Shown piece by piece: positions 60,450 to 64,000 of a stretch of DNA of 64,000 bases (positions are counted from its first letter, which is position 1; each line of letters starts with the position of its first letter). The DNA lies in assembly GCA_963692995.1 (NCBI GenBank), contig OY843611.1:372001-436000 (forward strand), given 5' to 3'. The translations under genes and the position numbers were made by a program. This DNA comes from Bin87 sp963692995 (lineage in GTDB: Bacteria > Chloroflexota > Dehalococcoidia > Lucifugimonadales > UBA3495). The notes under the pieces were generated by a model that was not told the origin of the DNA, did no database searches, and saw only the letters and a program-made list of their open reading frames with translations.

Positions 60450-60827
60450 TTACACCCCAAGTCCGCCGCCCGGCGTCTGGTCGGCCAAGGGTATCTGCAC
60501 GCTCACTCGGTTAACATCGCCGACACTGCGGGTGGTGTGGCCCCGCCCGGTCAGGTCCTCGCACAGCTCGATGTCGCCCACGTTGAAGATTCGCTTGGCG
60601 CCGTTGCCCAAACCGATCTCAACCTGTCCTTGCAGGGTGATAACGTATTGACGCCGGGGGGCAGTGTGAAAGTCCACCAGTTGCGTGGGTTTCAGGCTGC
60701 TGAACTGGACCCCGATGGCCTCCTGCAATTTCGTCCGCAGGGCGTGGCCCATCTGCTCAAAAGGCAGCTCCATATCCTCGATGTGAGACTCGCCGTCGTC
60801 GCCCGTGTAAATCCTGACAACCTGCAT
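60450..60827 (-). CDS. Cupin-fold protein (paralogue of the protein at 22039)
   Basis: A 125-residue single-domain cupin-like protein with VDFHTAPRRQYVITLQGQVEIG and ELCEDLTGRGHTTRSV, the same blocks as the other cupin; possible metal ligands are His in FHTAP and GHTTR. AGGTATGACC-type spacing to the start: GGAGG (about 60840) is nine bases before the ATG. It is upstream of an alpha/beta hydrolase on the same strand. The function is unknown. Confidence 0.72.
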   Translation of the reverse strand: MQVVRIYTGDDGESHIEDMELPFEQMGHALRTKLQEAIGVQFSSLKPTQLVDFHTAPRRQYVITLQGQVEIGLGNGAKRIFNVGDIELCEDLTGRGHTTRSVGDVNRVSVQIPLADQTPGGGLGV

Positions 60828-60900
60828 CTGGTCATACCTCCGGGGGGTTGTTCTCGTGGGACGTATGATAGCATCACACTGGCCCGCGCCGGCACGAACA

Positions 60901-60922
60901 GGGGCGAATGATTATTCTCCCC
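60901..60922. repeat. Near-copy of the GGGGCGAAT palindrome
   Basis: GGGGCGAATGATTATTCTCCCC, with one stem mismatch against the perfect palindrome at 7702-7723. It lies beyond the 3' end of the helicase gene. Confidence 0.6.
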
Positions 60923-60958
60923 TACCCCATACTGCCGATCCCGGCTGTCCGGCAGGTT

Positions 60959-63217
60959 TTATACCGGAACCATACGCCCGTTACGGAACCTGTAACTTGC
61001 GTCTTCCTGCGCCGCTGTCAACAATTTCTCTGCTAGCTCAATGCCGCGTATTTTGTCGATGTCGGCATTGCTGATATTGTATGACTTTGCCGGCTCAATG
61101 CAGTTCTGGCACCCGAGCCGACAAGAGCAGTTGCGAGCAATCTCAACTCCTTTCGTCAAAGCTGTTGGCCATACCTCAAACAGCTTCTTGGCCACGCCGA
61201 TGCCACCAGGATAGTTTTCGTAACAGTAGGCCGCCGGCTCATTGTTGCCACGGGAGTAGGTGCTGGTATCGAACCTGTCTGCCGGGATCACGAACATTGC
61301 CCCTATCCTAATCATGTGCTCGACTGCGCCTATCCCGGTAGCGCTATCTGGCACATTGAACCAGAGCGCGTGCAATCTGCTTTGATGATGTGCTTCATTC
61401 GCCCCGCCGGCTCCCTTCACTTCACCAGTCCGTTCGTCCATTAGCTGGTAGCCAGTGAAATTCGTCACCACGTTCAGTGCCCCATAGTACACCTCGACAT
61501 CTCCATAAGCGAAACCGTCGAAAATGTCCTGTACGGTCAGCACTGTGTAAAACCCTGCTTCAGTCCTGAGATTAGGATCCGCATCCTCAAGTACCACTGC
61601 GTCCGCTTCGTGGGAGCGAACTTGGTAGCGACGTCCGAAGAATGTGAAAATCGCTCCGATATAGGCTTCCCTGAATCGGCGTGCCGCTGAAATCTGGCCG
61701 ATGTCTTCGTTGCCTCGTCGCAACGCGAACGATTGCCCGATACCTCCCCTCAAATTTAAGGTGGGGTGCGGCCGATAACCTTTAGGCGGTTTCCCTCCAT
61801 CTTTCTTGGCAGTATCGTAAAACGATTGGCCGATGATAGACTCATCGCCGACGTGTAGCTCGCCTTCAGTTTCTGCAATGAGACAGGGAAGGTGATTTTC
61901 AATCAATTCCTCATTGTTTGGGTCCACCACCAACTGGTCAAACGGCTTGTTCATAAACGCATCAAGGTTTCCGACGAAGAAACGGTCGATTGGATCGTTC
62001 ATCGCATAGAACAACACCAAGGCGTCTTTGTCCCAGCCTCGTCCGGCGCGTCCAATCTGTTGCCAAGCTGACATGATGCTGGGAGGGAATCCGGCCATGA
62101 TGATCGTGTCCAAGCCGCCGATGTCCAGACCCAGCTCCAGCGCATTGGTGCAGAACACCACATCAATATCACCGCATTTGATTTTCTTTTGTATATCCTG
62201 CCGGTCATCATTTTTTAGGTCAGCGTGATATGCCGAAATGCGCTCCGGATCTAGTCCCATTTCTTCCGCCTTACGGCGACAATTGCTGAACGCATCTTCC
62301 AGAAATCGCTTCGATGGGCAAAACGCCAACGTTTGAAGCCCTTCGGTCATGGCCGCCAATGCTGCTTGCTCAACGCGCAAACGCAGAATGTCCCGGTATT
62401 GGTAATCAGGTATGCTGGGGCTGACGAAAACAAAGTGACGCTGTGGCCGGATCACATCTCTGGCGGATACGACCTCAACATCTCTCCCGGTCAGCGCCTT
62501 GGCGTGCTCCTGGGGATTAGCGCACGTTGCAGTTGACAAGAACACCCTTGGGTTTACGCCTATACGGTGCAGGTGTAAAAAGAATCTTCGCAGCAGCAGT
62601 GCCATATTGCTGCCGAAAAATCCCCGATATTCGTGCATCTCGTCAATCACGACATACCGAAGATCGCTCAAAAAGCCGTTCCTACCCCATATGTCTCGAT
62701 AAGCCAAGAACGACCTATTCAAATATTCCGGATTGGTCAACAGAATGTGCGGAGGCTGCTGGCGTAATATCTGCTTGGTGTCATCGGAAGTATCCCCATC
62801 GTATGCCCAAGAATCAACATTCAGTGGTTTGCAGATATCTTCGATTTGAGTCCGCTGATCAAAAGCCAGCGCCTTCATCGGGTAAATCATCATTGCATGA
62901 GCGCCCACATTGCGAACCAGCGAATGCAGCATAGGCGCGGTGAACGCCAGTGTCTTACCGCTGGCGGTAGGGGACTCTAGCACTACATCAGCGCCGGTCA
63001 GAGATTTGCTAATGGCATCGGCTTGATGCTGGTAAGGTCGGGAGATATCGGACCGGCTTAGCGCATCTCGAACGGATGAATCCAGTTGCGCCGGCCACTC
63101 GGTTGCAAGTTGTGGCTTTTTTCGCTCAACCGTGCCCGTCTTTATCGTATCGTCGGCTCGTAGCGCGTCGAACTCTTTCAACCGCGCCAGGAAACCGTTG
63201 AGGTTGATTCCGTTCAT
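60959..63217 (-). CDS. MrfA-type (DUF1998) DEAD/H-box helicase
   Basis: A 752-residue helicase: motif I SPTASGKT (82-89), motif II DEMH (192-195), motif III STATC, motif VI QQIGRAGRG, and a C-terminal DUF1998 domain with a zinc-type cysteine cluster (C697, C699, C703, C706 in CSCRLGCQNC). This matches YprA/MrfA, which in Bacillus unwinds DNA with 3'-5' polarity and helps repair mitomycin-type adducts with the exonuclease MrfB. No MrfB-like gene is adjacent. Codon and base use look less GC-rich than the surrounding genes, so it may have been acquired. A TATAAT on the minus strand at 63253-63258 is a likely -10 box. Confidence 0.85.
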   Translation of the reverse strand: MNGINLNGFLARLKEFDALRADDTIKTGTVERKKPQLATEWPAQLDSSVRDALSRSDISRPYQHQADAISKSLTGADVVLESPTASGKTLAFTAPMLHSLVRNVGAHAMMIYPMKALAFDQRTQIEDICKPLNVDSWAYDGDTSDDTKQILRQQPPHILLTNPEYLNRSFLAYRDIWGRNGFLSDLRYVVIDEMHEYRGFFGSNMALLLRRFFLHLHRIGVNPRVFLSTATCANPQEHAKALTGRDVEVVSARDVIRPQRHFVFVSPSIPDYQYRDILRLRVEQAALAAMTEGLQTLAFCPSKRFLEDAFSNCRRKAEEMGLDPERISAYHADLKNDDRQDIQKKIKCGDIDVVFCTNALELGLDIGGLDTIIMAGFPPSIMSAWQQIGRAGRGWDKDALVLFYAMNDPIDRFFVGNLDAFMNKPFDQLVVDPNNEELIENHLPCLIAETEGELHVGDESIIGQSFYDTAKKDGGKPPKGYRPHPTLNLRGGIGQSFALRRGNEDIGQISAARRFREAYIGAIFTFFGRRYQVRSHEADAVVLEDADPNLRTEAGFYTVLTVQDIFDGFAYGDVEVYYGALNVVTNFTGYQLMDERTGEVKGAGGANEAHHQSRLHALWFNVPDSATGIGAVEHMIRIGAMFVIPADRFDTSTYSRGNNEPAAYCYENYPGGIGVAKKLFEVWPTALTKGVEIARNCSCRLGCQNCIEPAKSYNISNADIDKIRGIELAEKLLTAAQEDASYRFRNGRMVPV

Positions 63218-63269
63218 CTGAACCGCTCCTCAGATCGTAAAAGCTGGCGCCATTATACCTAAACAGGCT

Positions 63270-63374
63270 CTATCCTGCCGCCGCCGTTTCCGCCCCGCCA
63301 ACCAGCAGGAATGCGGCGAATACGCCGATGGCCAAGGCACAGGCGACCAGAATGGCGGTTCCAACGATAACCAT
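63270..63374 (-). CDS. Possible 34-residue single-helix membrane peptide
   Basis: ATG 63374 to TAG 63270 gives a short, almost wholly hydrophobic peptide (MVIVGTAILVACALAIGVF and on). A stop lies shortly upstream in the frame. It is just before the helicase on the same strand. No ribosome site is clear, so it may be chance. Confidence 0.25.
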   Translation of the reverse strand: MVIVGTAILVACALAIGVFAAFLLVGGAETAAAG

Positions 63375-63584
63375 AATCCGGATCGGTTTGGGTAGATAGG
63401 CTTGGGCGTATCGGCGTCGCGCAATCTCTTATCGCCTGTAAGGACGAGATTCAGCAGAGCAAAGCCCAAGCCCCATACGGCTATGTTGGATTGGAGAGGA
63501 TTACATCTAGGAAAAGGCTCCGCAGTCCATTTACTTCTGCCTCCTGCCCCGGCGTTTCCCCTATCGTGGCATGGCGGCTTTGCG
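63375..63584. other. Intergenic stretch, nothing found
   Basis: About 210 bases between the possible small peptide and the edge gene. I find no supported gene, repeat or promoter. Confidence 0.4.
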
Positions 63585-63986
63585 TCACGGCTTCAGCCGC
63601 ACCAGGAAACTGGCCTCTCCCAAGGGCATGCCATCGAAGGCGATGGCGGCCACGTGGCGGCCCAGGCGGGTTACCGGGATGCGGAAGGGCTTGATCCAGC
63701 GTTGGAAAAAGATGCCCTCGTCCCAGGTGACGGCCTGGGGCGGCGGGCTGGACAGGCTGGCCCCCGGCGCGCGGATGGTTACTTCCAGCGTGTGCTCCCC
63801 GGCCGCGGCGCCGGCGATGCAGAAGGCCAGTTGAGCGTCCACCTCCGCCAGCACTCGCGGGCCGTCGCCGCCGGGGGGATCCGCGGGCATTGGTATGTCC
63901 ACCAGGTCGATCACTCCCTTGAAACTCAGGTCGTCTCCGTCCCCCTCCTCGGTTTCCCGGCAGAACAGGGCATATTTCAGGTACAC
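63585..63986 (-). CDS. DUF6941-like protein (possibly 5' partial)
   Basis: A 133-residue protein from GTG 63986, although the frame is open to the window edge, so the true start may lie outside. YALFCRETEEGDGDDLSFKGVIDLV at the N-terminus and LGRHVAAIAFDGMPLGEASFLVRL at the C-terminus fit the DUF6941 family, whose members have a beta-sandwich fold of unknown role. The family name is my best guess and not certain. Confidence 0.5.
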   Translation of the reverse strand: MYLKYALFCRETEEGDGDDLSFKGVIDLVDIPMPADPPGGDGPRVLAEVDAQLAFCIAGAAAGEHTLEVTIRAPGASLSSPPPQAVTWDEGIFFQRWIKPFRIPVTRLGRHVAAIAFDGMPLGEASFLVRLKP

Positions 63987-64000
63987 TCCGCCTCGTTCGG

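Overview
The window is high-GC bacterial chromosome. I see no rRNA, CRISPR array, prophage or intact insertion sequence. The gene content (many peptide-type ABC modules, a Baeyer-Villiger monooxygenase, LLM and acyl-CoA-dehydrogenase-like flavoproteins, a LigB ring-cleavage dioxygenase, DUF1800/DUF1501, Uma2, paired MFS permeases) and the GTCATTCCCGC/GGGGCGAAT-type palindromic repeats look like a Chloroflexota member of the Dehalococcoidia/SAR202 kind. That is an inference from gene content, not from a marker-gene tree.

Layout: 1-3.7 kb is the 3' part of a very long fusion of a YraQ/ArsP-like permease, a TolB-type propeller, an IPT domain and VCBS/ASPIC repeats. 3.9-7.7 kb is a peptide-type ABC module (lipoprotein, two permeases, no ATPase), followed by a membrane-anchored PQQ-type propeller. 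9.4-21.4 kb, on the minus strand, holds two further lipoprotein+permease modules, one Uma2 protein, the only ATPase pair (OppD/OppF type) and an MFS permease. An intrinsic terminator separates the two modules. 21.7-29.2 kb carries a cupin, twin MFS permeases, a Baeyer-Villiger monooxygenase, a tandem EthD-like protein and an acyl-CoA-dehydrogenase-like flavoprotein. 30.5-34.4 kb is a DUF1800-DUF1501-NHL cluster ending in a terminator.

34.6-38.8 kb is the informational core: a promoter and short terminator leader, tRNA-Thr(UGU), tRNA-Tyr(GUA), tRNA-Thr(GGU), then tuf-rpmG-secE-nusG-rplK-rplA. The rplJ-rplL-rpoBC genes usually found next are absent, and a convergent universal stress gene follows instead. 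40.1-41.8 kb is a small defence-like patch (HSDR_N-type nuclease, HicA/HicB). 41.8-51.2 kb holds acetyl-CoA synthetase, a LigB dioxygenase with a new-looking cysteine-rich small protein, lysA, DNA polymerase III delta', an Smr protein, an HNH nuclease and RNase PH. 51.3-64 kb holds a double M16 peptidase, a secreted Fn3 protein, a pentapeptide-repeat/TIR protein, a frameshifted LLM oxidoreductase, an SDR, an alpha/beta hydrolase, a second cupin, an MrfA-type helicase and a partial gene at the edge.

Overall this reads as a heterotroph that imports peptides or small organics through several binding-protein modules probably sharing one ATPase pair, and oxidises organic compounds with a varied set of oxygenases. 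The best leads are the permease-propeller-VCBS fusion, the TIR protein, the cysteine-rich protein behind LigB, and two families of structured dispersed repeats, one of which shows compensatory stem changes between copies.
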